Assembly (NCBI GenBank): GCA_951813625.1
Contig: CATOTS010000009.1
Location: forward strand, 34,372-98,371
Source of the DNA: an uncultured Caldilineaceae bacterium
GTDB taxonomy: Bacteria > Chloroflexota > Anaerolineae > Caldilineales > Caldilineaceae
Length of the DNA stretch: 64,000 nt
Direction of reading: 5' to 3'
Shown: positions 34,722-44,272 of the stretch, piece after piece
How positions within the stretch are numbered: the first letter of the stretch is position 1
Layout: each line of letters opens with the position of its first letter
Position numbers and translations under genes: made by a program
Notes under the pieces: generated by a model
The model's input: only the letters and a program-made list of their open reading frames with translations
What the model was told of the DNA's origin: nothing
The model's database searches: none

Positions 34722-35798
34722 TCAGACCCAGGTGAAAAAGACGCTGAGCCAGCCTTGATGGCCGGTCATCATGTTGTCGAAAAGTTGCGGCGCTTCGTCG
34801 TGGGGCACGACGTGGCTAACGAGGGGATCGATCTGCAGCTCGCCGCGGCGGATCAGATCGTGGATGACATGCTGGTTGCGAACACGCGTCCACGGCCAGT
34901 AGGGATGTGTGTCGTTCATACCGGTCTGGTAGGAACCTGTCATCATAATCTCGCGGCGGAAGAGTTCATCGGATTCGATCGGGACGGAGCCGCTGGTTGC
35001 GCCGACGAGGATGATGCGTCCGCGATCGGCGGCGGCCTTTATCATGGTGGGATAGTTCCCGATGAAGGAGGTACAGTGGATCTGAACCTCGGCCCCACTG
35101 CCCTGGGGCATGCTTGGCAGCGCGCCTCGCCAACGCCAGGGCAGTTCGGTGTGGGCGCGGATCTCGGCGATTACGTCCTGGCTGCTCGCATTGACGAGAT
35201 GGGAGGCACCCAACCGACCCGCAACTTCGAGCCGCTCGTCCACCATGTCGACGCCGATGAGGGGATAGGCTCCGACGAGGCGGGAGAGTTGGAGCGCTAG
35301 AAGACCGACGACGCCGAGGCCGTGAATTGCGACCGACTCGCCTATCTGGATCTGCGCGCGACGGACGCCGTGAAGCGCAATATCGCCGAGAACGCAGAAG
35401 GCGGCCTGGATGTCGGTCAGGTCGTCAGGCAGTCTTTCGACCCGGAATTCCTGCATGACGACAACCTCGCTGGTCTGCAGTTCAGGCGTTGCAAGCCAGT
35501 GGGAGGCGTGGTTGCCGGCGCAGAGAACACGATCGCCGACATCAAACTGGTTGATCTCACTGCCCACGGCCTCGACGACGCCGATAGCCGTGTAGCCCAA
35601 GCCAACCGGTTCGAAGGCGGCTTGTTCGGCGGCGCTGGCGTTGCGGCGGCGGCGGATGCCGTTCATTTCGGAGCCGGCGCTGACCTGCGTGAGGTGCGTG
35701 CGTACCAGGACCTGGTTCGACGACGGGACCGGCACGTCGAATTCTTCGATCTCAATTTGACCCGTGGGGGTAAGTACCAGCCGCTGTCCTTTGGTCAC
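34722..35798 (-). CDS. MDR-family dehydrogenase
   Basis: A 358-residue protein with Rossmann motif IHGLGVVGLLALQL. Like the dehydrogenase at 27634-28605 it has VSAGSEMNGIRRRRN where zinc-type members have Cys-Gly, so it lacks the catalytic-zinc ligands. Start is GTG 35798 after AAAGGAATCGACGC. It is divergent from the class IV aminotransferase gene that begins 138 bases away. Substrate unknown. Confidence 0.85.
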   Translation of the reverse strand: MTKGQRLVLTPTGQIEIEEFDVPVPSSNQVLVRTHLTQVSAGSEMNGIRRRRNASAAEQAAFEPVGLGYTAIGVVEAVGSEINQFDVGDRVLCAGNHASHWLATPELQTSEVVVMQEFRVERLPDDLTDIQAAFCVLGDIALHGVRRAQIQIGESVAIHGLGVVGLLALQLSRLVGAYPLIGVDMVDERLEVAGRLGASHLVNASSQDVIAEIRAHTELPWRWRGALPSMPQGSGAEVQIHCTSFIGNYPTMIKAAADRGRIILVGATSGSVPIESDELFRREIMMTGSYQTGMNDTHPYWPWTRVRNQHVIHDLIRRGELQIDPLVSHVVPHDEAPQLFDNMMTGHQGWLSVFFTWV

Positions 35799-35936
35799 GC
35801 GTCGATTCCTTTCTCTGTGGTGGGCGCCATGGCGATAGACAGGAGCGTACGGTCAAGTGTACAATCAAACTCGGTCAGCTTTCAATTAGGGGCGAGCCAT
35901 CTTCTCGCCTCTCCACTCACCTCCCGGAGGATGGCA

Positions 35937-36878
35937 ATGACAACACAGCGCACGGTCTACTTCAGCGGCTCGTTCGTCGCCGAGAGTGAGGCTGGTGTCT
36001 CGATCTTTGATTCGGCGCTCATGTACGGCGACGTGATATTCGAGACGACGCGCGCCTTCAACGGCCAGCCGTTCCGTCTGCGCGAGCACATCGAGCGGCT
36101 CTATGTCGGGCTGAGGACACTGGAGATCGAGTGCGGACTGACTCCGGATGAAATGGAGGCGGCAACCCTGGAGACAATCGAAAGAAACCGGCCCTGCTTT
36201 CCCGACGGAACTGACTTTCAGATCGTCCACAATGTCTCACGCGGGCCGCTGGGCTTCTACCATTCGATCTTTGAGGGCGGCGTGAAGCCGACGGTTACGA
36301 TAAACTGCTGGCCGTTGACCTGGCACCTGGCCGCGCTGGCCGACTCTTATGTCAGCGGCGTCCATGCCGTCGTCCCGGCACAGCGTGCGGTCCCATCGCG
36401 TTTGATCGACCCCAAGATCAAGAATCGCAGCCGCATCTACTACCAGGTGGCCAATCTACAGGCCCAGAAGGTTGACCCCGAGGCGTGGGCCATGCTGGTG
36501 GACGAGGACGGTTTCCTTACAGAGGGCACGGGGTCGAACTTTTTTGTGGTCAAGGACGGCGGCCTGCTGACGCCGGAGCCGCGCAACATCCTGCGCGGCG
36601 TGACGCGGCAGGCGGTAATCGAACTGGCGCAGCGGCTGGGGCTGTCTTGCCAGGAGAGAAATCTGGAGCCCTATGACGTGATGACCGCCGACGAGGCCTT
36701 CTTCACCTCGACGCCCTTCACAATCATGCCGGCGACGCGCTTCAACGGCCACGACGTGGGTGCGGGCGAACCGGGTCAGGTTACGCTGCAGCTGATGTCG
36801 GCCTGGAACCAGATGGTAGAGGTGGATATGGTCGCGCAGGCACGCGCCTACGCTGAGATCGCGCGGAAGGGCGGCTGA
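35937..36878 (+). CDS. Class IV PLP aminotransferase (branched-chain/D-amino acid type)
   Basis: A 313-residue fold-type IV aminotransferase. The PLP lysine is most likely Lys162 in DPKIKNRSRIYY. Other landmarks are LMYGDVIFETTRAF, LTEGTGSNFFVV and LRGVTRQAVIELA. It transfers the amino group from branched-chain or D-amino acids. The ATG at 35937 is preferred over 35931 because GGAGG is six bases upstream. Its stop TGA abuts the stop of the convergent Gfo/Idh gene at 36879-36881 with no gap. Confidence 0.9.
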   Translation: MTTQRTVYFSGSFVAESEAGVSIFDSALMYGDVIFETTRAFNGQPFRLREHIERLYVGLRTLEIECGLTPDEMEAATLETIERNRPCFPDGTDFQIVHNVSRGPLGFYHSIFEGGVKPTVTINCWPLTWHLAALADSYVSGVHAVVPAQRAVPSRLIDPKIKNRSRIYYQVANLQAQKVDPEAWAMLVDEDGFLTEGTGSNFFVVKDGGLLTPEPRNILRGVTRQAVIELAQRLGLSCQERNLEPYDVMTADEAFFTSTPFTIMPATRFNGHDVGAGEPGQVTLQLMSAWNQMVEVDMVAQARAYAEIARKGG

Positions 36879-37961
36879 TCATGCAGAACCGTCGCGGGCC
36901 AGGGGCCAATGAATCTTTTCCACACCCTTGGCCTGCGAGCGCATGATCGCAATCATGATCTCCAGGCTGTGCAGCGCCTCCCGGCCGTTTGACACGCTCT
37001 CGCCCCCGTCCTCGATCAATCCGATCATCTCATCGACCGCATTGACCATGCCGCTCGTATAGTCGGCCGTGCCGCCAATTGGGCGGCTAGCCACCTCGTA
37101 TGGGAACGCCTCCGACACAAGGTAGACGGTCGCTTCCGTGTTGCTGATGCGGATACGCCCGTTGGTGCAGAGCAGATCCAGCTCGAAGTTGACCAACGTC
37201 TTCTGCGAGACTTCGATATGGGCGCGCACGCCGTTGGTGAAGTGGAGATAGGCCGATGCGCCGGGATCGGTACTGGGGTCGTGGCCGCCGTCGCCCCGGT
37301 ACTCGGTGCGGTCTTCGTAGCCCTCCTCCATGCTCCCGATCAGCCAGTCGGGCGGCGCGTCCGCGAACATGCAGACCGTGTCGACCAAGTGCGTGCCATT
37401 GCGGAAGAGCATCGCCCTCTCGCCGCCCAGGTGCGCGCCAATCCGGGTGAGCGAGCCGATGCGCCCGTCCTCGATCATCGCCTTCGCCTGCCGCCAGAAA
37501 GGATCCCAGCGTCTGCCGTGGTTGACGCAAATCTTTGTGCCATTCTTCTCTACCGCGGCCAACATACGGTCGGCGTCGGCCAGCGTCGTGGCGAGGGGCT
37601 TCTCGCAGTAGATGCCGGGAACGCCTGCTTCGGCCGCGTCGACAACCATCTGCGCGTGCAGGTGATCGGACGTGACCACGCTCAGCAGGTCCAGGTTTTC
37701 CTTCTCCAGCATGGCGCGGTAGTCGTTGTACCTCGCCGCCGCGCCCCAGTTCCGTTCGTATTGGTCCAATAGTTCCGGCACAAGCTCACACACGGCCACC
37801 ACTTCGGTGCGAGGATGCGCCGCATAGGCGGACGCGTGGGAATGCGGCTGCGGATGGCGCGTCGCCCAAAGATTGTTGCGCGGCGGCGACTGGCCGATGC
37901 CGGTCAGCCCGATGATGCCGGCCCGGTACGTTTTGCCCGATGAACTTTGACTAGCGGCCAT
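36879..37961 (-). CDS. Gfo/Idh/MocA-family dehydrogenase
   Basis: A 360-residue dehydrogenase with RAGIIGLTGIGQSP, the EKP motif in IYCEKPLATT and the C-terminal HLVDTVCMFADAPPDWLIG sheet domain. ATG 37961 follows AGGAGTTAAAT. First of three consecutive Gfo/Idh genes on the minus strand (with 38036-39199 and 39294-40331). Confidence 0.9.
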   Translation of the reverse strand: MAASQSSSGKTYRAGIIGLTGIGQSPPRNNLWATRHPQPHSHASAYAAHPRTEVVAVCELVPELLDQYERNWGAAARYNDYRAMLEKENLDLLSVVTSDHLHAQMVVDAAEAGVPGIYCEKPLATTLADADRMLAAVEKNGTKICVNHGRRWDPFWRQAKAMIEDGRIGSLTRIGAHLGGERAMLFRNGTHLVDTVCMFADAPPDWLIGSMEEGYEDRTEYRGDGGHDPSTDPGASAYLHFTNGVRAHIEVSQKTLVNFELDLLCTNGRIRISNTEATVYLVSEAFPYEVASRPIGGTADYTSGMVNAVDEMIGLIEDGGESVSNGREALHSLEIMIAIMRSQAKGVEKIHWPLARDGSA

Positions 37962-38035
37962 ATTTAACTCCTGCATCTGATCTGATGTGGTTCAACGCGA
38001 ATTTCACGGAAGGGCGAAGCTTTTATCTTCCAGTC

Positions 38036-39199
38036 CTACTTTCCTTCACATCCAGCCGCTTTGCGCCAGACTTCATAGGGATTGTCGCGATTTTCCAGCG
38101 GAAAGTAGACGCGCCCGCCTACACGCTGCGATTCGTGGATCGCCATGATCATCTCCAGCACGGCACGCGCGTCATGGCCGTTGGTCACCGCCTTTACCTC
38201 TCTCTCTTCCTCAATCGCCCGGATCAACTCTTCGACGAATTGGCGGTTGTTCAACTGGAATTTCTCGTTTACCGAGCGCGGCTGGCCGTCGGTTTTGCGG
38301 TCCCATTCGGGTAGGGCAATGCGCTCCCAGGAGCCGTCGCGGTCGCCGGGAAGCCAGAGCCGGTAGGGGTAGCGATAGAGTTCACCCAGCGGTGCGCCGC
38401 GCAGCGACAGAATACCGGCGGAGCCGTGAATTTCAATACCGTGCCAGTTTACCTGCTCGCGTGTGTCGGCGTCGTCGCTGCGGTAGGAGTCGAAGTGGGC
38501 GGTCACGCCGTTGCGAAAGACAAAATATGCAGCCAGCCCGTTGCCCGCGATCAGCCCGACGCCCTCGTCTCCCTCACGAATATCGGCCAGGGTCACCTCG
38601 CGGCCGTCCTGGGTGACGTGCGCGTGCGCCCAAAGCACTTCTGAGCCGGCAAAGAAGCGGATATCGTCGAGGAGATGCGTGCCCAGGACGATCAGGTCCA
38701 TGGGTCCGGCTCGATGATCGGCCTTGCCGTGGCGGCGGATCATCTGCACGTCACCGATCAGGCCCTGCTCGATCAGTTTCTTTGCGTGCAGTTCGTAGGG
38801 GTTGGCACGGCGGTGCGCAACCGCCAGTTTCGTATTGTGTCGTTCACAGGCCGCGAGCATGGCGTCGGCCTCTGCCAGCGTGCTGGCAAACGGCTTTTCG
38901 CAGAATATACCCTTGACACCAGCTTCGGCGCAGGCGATGACCATCTCGCGGTGCTCGTCAACCCAGCGCGGGCAGACACTGACGAGGTCCGGTTGGACGC
39001 GCGCGAGCATCTCGCGGTAGTCGGCGTAGCTGAGCGGCGCGTTTGTCCGCTTTGCGGCTGCCGCCCGACCCTCTGCGTCCGGGTCGGCGACGGCGATGAC
39101 TTCGACGCCGGGCAGACCCTGGAAAGCCAGGTCAAGCTGGTGGCCGTAGTTGCCGCGCCCGGTATGGCCGATGATGGCGGCGCGGTAGGTCGTGGGCAT
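38036..39199 (-). CDS. Gfo/Idh/MocA-family dehydrogenase
   Basis: A 387-residue dehydrogenase with RAAIIGHTGRGNYGH, EKP in GIFCEKPFAST, a catalytic-lysine environment KLAVAHRRANP, and VLGTHLLDDIRFFAG. Middle member of the three-gene tandem. Confidence 0.9.
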   Translation of the reverse strand: MPTTYRAAIIGHTGRGNYGHQLDLAFQGLPGVEVIAVADPDAEGRAAAAKRTNAPLSYADYREMLARVQPDLVSVCPRWVDEHREMVIACAEAGVKGIFCEKPFASTLAEADAMLAACERHNTKLAVAHRRANPYELHAKKLIEQGLIGDVQMIRRHGKADHRAGPMDLIVLGTHLLDDIRFFAGSEVLWAHAHVTQDGREVTLADIREGDEGVGLIAGNGLAAYFVFRNGVTAHFDSYRSDDADTREQVNWHGIEIHGSAGILSLRGAPLGELYRYPYRLWLPGDRDGSWERIALPEWDRKTDGQPRSVNEKFQLNNRQFVEELIRAIEEEREVKAVTNGHDARAVLEMIMAIHESQRVGGRVYFPLENRDNPYEVWRKAAGCEGK

Positions 39200-39293
39200 A
39201 TTGGGCTCCTGCGAGGTGGGAGACGGTATTGCCTTTCAGGCGTGTCGGCGCATGTTATTGCCTTCCCGTCTACTCAAAATCCTCTCCGCTCCC

Positions 39294-40331
39294 TTATTCG
39301 CCCGTGGTGCGGATTTCGACTTCGTCGAGGCCCGGAGCGAGTGGGAGAGACACTTGGGCGCCGGTCTTGTGAGAGATGTGGATGGCGGTAATGACTTCGA
39401 GTGCCTTGAGCCCGTCGCGACCTGTGGAAACGCTCTCGCGGTCTTCGAGCAAACAGTCGATGCATTCACGTACGGCAGAGTAGAAATAGTCGTCGAGTTT
39501 GAATTCGGTGGGCATGTCGGGGATAGGCTCAATATCATAGCGCGTTCCATAGCCCTCTTCGGCTTCTACAAGGGGCCCATGTTCCCAGAGGCCGCGCCGC
39601 TCGCTGAAGTGTATGCGGCCCCCGGTGCCGGCGATTGTCGTGTAGCCCAAGTGCTCTCTGCGCTCGGCAATGCAGTCGACGATGACGACGACGCCGTCTG
39701 AGCAGGCGATCAGGCCGGCGCCGCCCGGGTCGGCTACGCTCTCCTGGTTCAGGTAGCCGGAGACGAGCAGCGGCTCGGCGGAGGTGAAGAAGAAGGCGTA
39801 GTCGACGGTATGCGTCCCGTTGGTGAGAAGGGGGCGGCAGCCCTCGTAGGTGATAGTCTTGACGCGGCCGACAGCGCCTTCTTCGACCATACGTTTGAGG
39901 CGCTGGTAATGGGGAAGAAAACGCCGCGTATGTTCGGTGATAAGGCGGGCGCCGCTCTGGTCGCATGCTTCGACCATCCTGCGGCCCCAGGCAACGCTGG
40001 TGGCTAGAGGCTTCTCGACCATAATGACCTTGATGCCGGCCGCGGCGGCGTCGATGACGGGCTGGTGGTGGTAGAGGCTGTTTGTGGTTACGTCGACGAC
40101 ATCAAGCGCGGCCTTTTCGTACATGTCGCCCGCGGTGGGATAGCGATGTTCGGGCGGGATCTCCCATTCGTCGCCGAACTGCTGGAGGCGCTGAGGGTCG
40201 ATATCGGCGATGGCGACAAGCTCGGCGTCCTCGCAGCGGCGGTAGCCGGCGGCGTGGGAAAAGGGCCTGCGCCCCAATCCACCGATAGGCCCGGCGCCGA
40301 CGATGCCAACTCTGACCTTGGCTTTTGACAT
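39294..40331 (-). CDS. Gfo/Idh/MocA-family dehydrogenase
   Basis: A 345-residue dehydrogenase with VRVGIVGAGPIGGLG, EKP in IMVEKPLATS, and TNGTHTVDYAFFF in the C-terminal domain. Upstream-most of the three tandem genes on the minus strand. The three differ substantially, so they are old paralogues rather than a recent copy. Confidence 0.9.
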   Translation of the reverse strand: MSKAKVRVGIVGAGPIGGLGRRPFSHAAGYRRCEDAELVAIADIDPQRLQQFGDEWEIPPEHRYPTAGDMYEKAALDVVDVTTNSLYHHQPVIDAAAAGIKVIMVEKPLATSVAWGRRMVEACDQSGARLITEHTRRFLPHYQRLKRMVEEGAVGRVKTITYEGCRPLLTNGTHTVDYAFFFTSAEPLLVSGYLNQESVADPGGAGLIACSDGVVVIVDCIAERREHLGYTTIAGTGGRIHFSERRGLWEHGPLVEAEEGYGTRYDIEPIPDMPTEFKLDDYFYSAVRECIDCLLEDRESVSTGRDGLKALEVITAIHISHKTGAQVSLPLAPGLDEVEIRTTGE

Positions 40332-40385
40332 GCGATCACTCCTGAGATGTGGGTTAATGCCGCGACTTGCGACGTAGGGTTCGGC

Positions 40386-40865
40386 TCATTCATTGGCGGC
40401 GATCGGCATGACGTAGTGTACCTGCCGCGCCACCTCCTGGAATCCGAACTTGGGGTAGAAGTGCGCTCCAACTTCGTTCTGGGCCAGGGTCTCGATTCTG
40501 GCGTAGTGCATTCCTTCAGCGGCGAGATATTCGACCGCCTTCTCCAAGAGCTTGCGACCGATACCGCGTTGCTGATAGGCGGGCAGGACGGCAAAGTTGG
40601 GAATGCCGCCAACCTTTGCGGCCGCGTCGACACGCGTAGAGACGTAGCCAACGATCTGACCGTCCACTTCGGCGACGAAGATGCCCGCGGCGTTGACGGC
40701 GGCGTCATCGTCGATGTGACGTTTCTTGCGCCAGCGCCAGTTCTTGCCGTGGATCAGCCCGTATAGCAACTCGATGTTCTGGTCGATGCACACGCCATCG
40801 AAGCAGATCGCGGTGATCGTCTTCAGCGTCTCCAGATCGGTCGGTCGATAGGGCCTTATGCTCAT
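40386..40865 (-). CDS. GNAT-family N-acetyltransferase
   Basis: A 159-residue acetyltransferase with the acetyl-CoA motif QQRGIGRKLLEKAVEYL and the preceding beta-strand PNFAVLPAYQ. Uncharacterised acceptor. It follows the propeller gene on the minus strand by 58 bases. Confidence 0.9.
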   Translation of the reverse strand: MSIRPYRPTDLETLKTITAICFDGVCIDQNIELLYGLIHGKNWRWRKKRHIDDDAAVNAAGIFVAEVDGQIVGYVSTRVDAAAKVGGIPNFAVLPAYQQRGIGRKLLEKAVEYLAAEGMHYARIETLAQNEVGAHFYPKFGFQEVARQVHYVMPIAANE

Positions 40866-40923
40866 CCTATTTCCCCGCGCCGCTCTGCGGCTTTATCGGG
40901 CCTTTAGCGATGGTCGGCGACTG

Positions 40924-42378
40924 TTACACGAAGCGGAAGGCGAAAAGGTCGGCGTCGTGCAGCACGAAGCGCAGCCGCACGGCTTCGCCGCTGAGCTTGC
41001 TGAGGTCAGCGCCCTGCGCCCAGCCCACCTTCCGCGCCAGGTCATCACCCAGAATTTCTACGCAGTCGGCCAGGCCAAAGCTCTCAATCGCCGTGTCGAC
41101 CTGCCCGTGCAGAATTTCGACGCGTACGCTGCCCGCGGCCGAGGCGGAAAAGTTCACTTCCATTTCTCGGCCCTGGAACTTGAGCGGCTTGGTCACCATT
41201 TCGCCGCCGGCCAGGGGCGCGTTCAAGGAGACGAAACCATCCACTCGAAGCGAGTAGCGGCGCAGACCGACGCTTGGACCGCGCCAATAGCCTTCGCTCA
41301 CGTAGATTGACAACTCGTCGGGCGCGCCGGCAAACGGAGAGGGGGTCGTCACCAGACCCCAGTTCTGGTAGTTGTCGCCGTAGGTCCAGTTATCGACGGG
41401 CCGCAGGCCGGGGCGGATGTAAGCCTCCGGCCAGATGTTGAAGGTAAGGGCGTCACGGCTGCTCATGAAGAGGCCATCGGTCAGCGCGGCGCCGTAGCGT
41501 TCGTGCGCGTCGGCGCGGATGCGGCGATGCGCCTGCTCCGGCAGGTCCTCGATCGCCGTCGACCAGGGGCGATCGACGTAACGCGCGGGAAAGCCGACAA
41601 ATATATGAGGCGCCCGGAAATAGGGAATGATCTGGTTGGTGTAGAGTTCGGCGATGCGGCCAGGCCGGTAGTCGACGAAGACCGGCTCGGTCCAGTCGAG
41701 GAAATCGGCGGAGACACAGGTCATGATGTCGCGGCCGTGGCGGAAGTCGCGGTGGTAATCGCGATACTCGCCGCGCTCACCGTCCCAGAAGGCCAGGTTC
41801 TGGGAGTCGAAGTAGCCTTTGGTGATGACAGGATCGTCGCGCAACAGATCCCATTGGAGGCCGTCGGGTGATCCGAGCGCAAACAGGCCCTTGTAACCGC
41901 GGTTGTTGGCGAGCGCCTTGTAACGGGCGTCGCCGGCGGCGTCGGGATTGGGATCCTTGAAAGGCACGAAGTTTATCGCCGGGCTGCTGTCGTCGCGGGC
42001 GTCGAGGATGATGTTGTTGCGGCGTGAGCCTTCGTATTCGACCAGTCCCAGCTCCGGCTTGCTCCACCTGATCCCGTCGCTGCTTTCGGCCAGGCAGACC
42101 ACCTCGGCATGGGGGTACTCGAGGGAGCCAGAGTCGTGCGTGAAGTGCCAACCGCGGTAGTACATGCGGTAGGTATCGTTGTCCCGAAAAACTGTATAGT
42201 AACCGGAGGCGTTGCCCTCCCACGGGGCGTCAGTTTCGAGAACGATATTCTGCGGCACAGGGCGGTGCAGCCGCAGCGCCGCGTCGCGGCTTATACTTGC
42301 AATCAGGTGGTCATCAACAAGGAGCTCACGGCGCGAGCCGATGTCGATTATGCCCTGACCGTCGAGTGAGTCTGTCAT
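40924..42378 (-). CDS. Beta-propeller glycoside hydrolase-like protein, family A
   Basis: A 484-residue paralogue of the protein at 32262-33764, with the same ETDAPWEGN, SDGIRWSKPELGLVEYEGSR, KGYFDSQNLAFWDGERGEYR and GYWRGPSVGLRRYS blocks. The blades suggest a five-bladed propeller glycosidase or a sugar-binding propeller. Its catalytic acids are not certain. Surrounded by aldo/keto reductase, GNAT and Gfo/Idh genes on the same strand. Confidence 0.7.
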   Translation of the reverse strand: MTDSLDGQGIIDIGSRRELLVDDHLIASISRDAALRLHRPVPQNIVLETDAPWEGNASGYYTVFRDNDTYRMYYRGWHFTHDSGSLEYPHAEVVCLAESSDGIRWSKPELGLVEYEGSRRNNIILDARDDSSPAINFVPFKDPNPDAAGDARYKALANNRGYKGLFALGSPDGLQWDLLRDDPVITKGYFDSQNLAFWDGERGEYRDYHRDFRHGRDIMTCVSADFLDWTEPVFVDYRPGRIAELYTNQIIPYFRAPHIFVGFPARYVDRPWSTAIEDLPEQAHRRIRADAHERYGAALTDGLFMSSRDALTFNIWPEAYIRPGLRPVDNWTYGDNYQNWGLVTTPSPFAGAPDELSIYVSEGYWRGPSVGLRRYSLRVDGFVSLNAPLAGGEMVTKPLKFQGREMEVNFSASAAGSVRVEILHGQVDTAIESFGLADCVEILGDDLARKVGWAQGADLSKLSGEAVRLRFVLHDADLFAFRFV

Positions 42379-42423
42379 GGCGCTTGCCTCAAGTGTGGCG
42401 GGCCGGTGACCCGGGCGGCAGGT

Positions 42424-43290
42424 TCAGGCTGGTGTCACGCCGATGCCGTCCAGGCGGCTCTTGGTTTCGGTGTAGACATCATCGGACAACGGACCGGAGA
42501 GCACGGCCTGCACGTTCTCATCGAGATGCGCCGGGTTTGTGGTGCCGACGATGATCGTGTGGACGTCGGGATGCGTCAGTGTGTAGCGCAGCATGAAGGA
42601 GGTGTTGCTCTCGTCGGCTTGGCGCAAGTCGGCCAGCCCGGCTTCGTCAAAAGGCTGCCAGTTTTCCGGCTTTCCCAGTCCAACCTTTGGCTCGCCCAGG
42701 GCCACGCCGCCGCGGATGATGGTGCCGGCACCCGCTTGCGCGGTCGTCGTCAGCCAGAGTTCGTGATCGCGCTCGAGCGCAGAGTAGGGAATCTGGTAAA
42801 CGTCGAACACGTCCCATTCGAGATAGGTGGGCAGGTGCGGCAGCGTCGTCGACATTCCGATCCAGCGCACTTTACCCTGGGCGCGCATGTCCTGTAGCGC
42901 GTTGACCAGTTCGCCCTGTTCGCACTCGGCGACGGACGGGTTGTGGAGCTGCATTATGTCCACAGAGTCGACGCGCAGGCGCTCGAGACTTTCATGCAGG
43001 CCGCGGAAGAGGTTCTCTCTGGTCCAGATATGCCCGTCGGGATGACAGCCGCACTTGGTAGCCAGAACGAACTCGTCGCGCCGATGGCGGAGGAAGCGAC
43101 CTATCATCTCCTCGCTGTTGCCGTAGTCATTGGCCGTGTCGACAAAGTTGATGCCAGCGTCGAGGACGGCATTGAGCTGGGAATCCATCTCGGCATCGGT
43201 CATGGCGCGGCGGTGAGCGGCGCCGAATCCTAGCCGGGTGACCTCCAGTCCGGTACGGCCAAGAATTGCGGTGGGTAGGGAATTGGCCAT
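42424..43290 (-). CDS. Aldo/keto reductase
   Basis: A 288-residue TIM-barrel aldo/keto reductase. The catalytic tetrad is visible: Asp in FVDTANDYGNSEEMIG, the Tyr of that motif, Lys in VLATKCG, and His in MQLHNPS. NADPH-binding stretch near the C-terminus (IIVGTTNPAHLDENV). Reduces or oxidises a carbonyl/hydroxyl. It lies between the PhyH dioxygenase and the propeller gene on the minus strand. Confidence 0.92.
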   Translation of the reverse strand: MANSLPTAILGRTGLEVTRLGFGAAHRRAMTDAEMDSQLNAVLDAGINFVDTANDYGNSEEMIGRFLRHRRDEFVLATKCGCHPDGHIWTRENLFRGLHESLERLRVDSVDIMQLHNPSVAECEQGELVNALQDMRAQGKVRWIGMSTTLPHLPTYLEWDVFDVYQIPYSALERDHELWLTTTAQAGAGTIIRGGVALGEPKVGLGKPENWQPFDEAGLADLRQADESNTSFMLRYTLTHPDVHTIIVGTTNPAHLDENVQAVLSGPLSDDVYTETKSRLDGIGVTPA

Positions 43291-43421
43291 TCTTTCTCCT
43301 CTCTTTCCGTCTCAATTGGCGGGTAAGCAGTCGCGTCAGCCCGCCGGCCGCGGAGCAGATTGGTTACATACGGGGAACCGCCTGGCGACATCGGCTATCC
43401 GCTGGCGTGGAACCACCGTCG

Positions 43422-44222
43422 TCACACGCGCCCGGGAATCTCCTGGCCGCGGATGAGCATGAAGGGCGTTTTGCCCCGATTGGGCGTGCCTTCGACCTGC
43501 TTGCGGTGATCTTCATCGACGATGCCGAGGTAGCTCGTCTCGGCGTCAATATAGTGCAGCGCCAGTCCACGACGGCGATCGGGCGTTGGGTTTGCGCCGG
43601 TGCGGTGAAAGTTAAGGCCGTGGTGGAACATACAGTGGCCCGCCTTGATTTCGACCGGAACCGGGTCTGCCACGTGTGGAAGCGCCAGGAATCTTTCCTG
43701 ATACTCGCGCGCAATCGGCCCCAATTTGTGGCTGCCGGGGATGACTGTCATGCAGCCGTTCTCGACCGTAGCGTCGTCAAGCGCGACCCAGCAGCTCACA
43801 TGGTTCTGCGGCGCGAACATGGGCCAGGCGACCGAGTCCTGGTGCCAGTGGGTGACGGTACCGTTGAAGCGCGGCTTCATCATCAGTTGATCGGCGTAGA
43901 ACTTGATGTTGGGCGTGCCCATAAGCGTTTCGATCACGTCAACGATGGCCGCTTTCCTGGCCACGGACTCAAAGAGATCGTCGTGGTAGCAGAGATAGAC
44001 CATCTTGCGGATCATGTCGATGCGCGGCTCGACCGTCTTGGCGCCGTCGCGGAACTCCGCTTCGAATTGAATATAGTTGGAGGGCACATGGGTGAGCCGT
44101 CCGGCGGCGATGTCTTCACTGCGCTGACGGAGGGCCTCGACCTCTCCATCCGACAGCACGCGGCCGTAGGCAAGATAGCCGTTGTCGTCAAAAAACTGTT
44201 TCTGTTCAGCGGTCAGTGCCAT
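43422..44222 (-). CDS. Phytanoyl-CoA dioxygenase-family Fe(II)/2OG oxygenase
   Basis: A 266-residue PhyH protein. Iron ligands H-x-D are in THWHQDSVAW, with the distal His in MFHHGLNFHRTG, followed by the RRGLALHYIDAETSY Arg that binds 2-oxoglutarate. ATG 44222 follows GGAGAACGACC. It hydroxylates a small substrate. A second PhyH is at 45250-46026. Confidence 0.9.
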   Translation of the reverse strand: MALTAEQKQFFDDNGYLAYGRVLSDGEVEALRQRSEDIAAGRLTHVPSNYIQFEAEFRDGAKTVEPRIDMIRKMVYLCYHDDLFESVARKAAIVDVIETLMGTPNIKFYADQLMMKPRFNGTVTHWHQDSVAWPMFAPQNHVSCWVALDDATVENGCMTVIPGSHKLGPIAREYQERFLALPHVADPVPVEIKAGHCMFHHGLNFHRTGANPTPDRRRGLALHYIDAETSYLGIVDEDHRKQVEGTPNRGKTPFMLIRGQEIPGRV

Positions 44223-44272
44223 GGTCGTTCTCCTCGGTTGTCCGTTCTTGCAGGCCGGGTCACTCATTCAGT

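Noticed and set aside
40890..40915. GCCGC-TCT-GCGGC stem with TTTAT as a terminator
   Set aside because: Stem only 5 bp, and the U-rich run is on the strand opposite to the genes on both sides.
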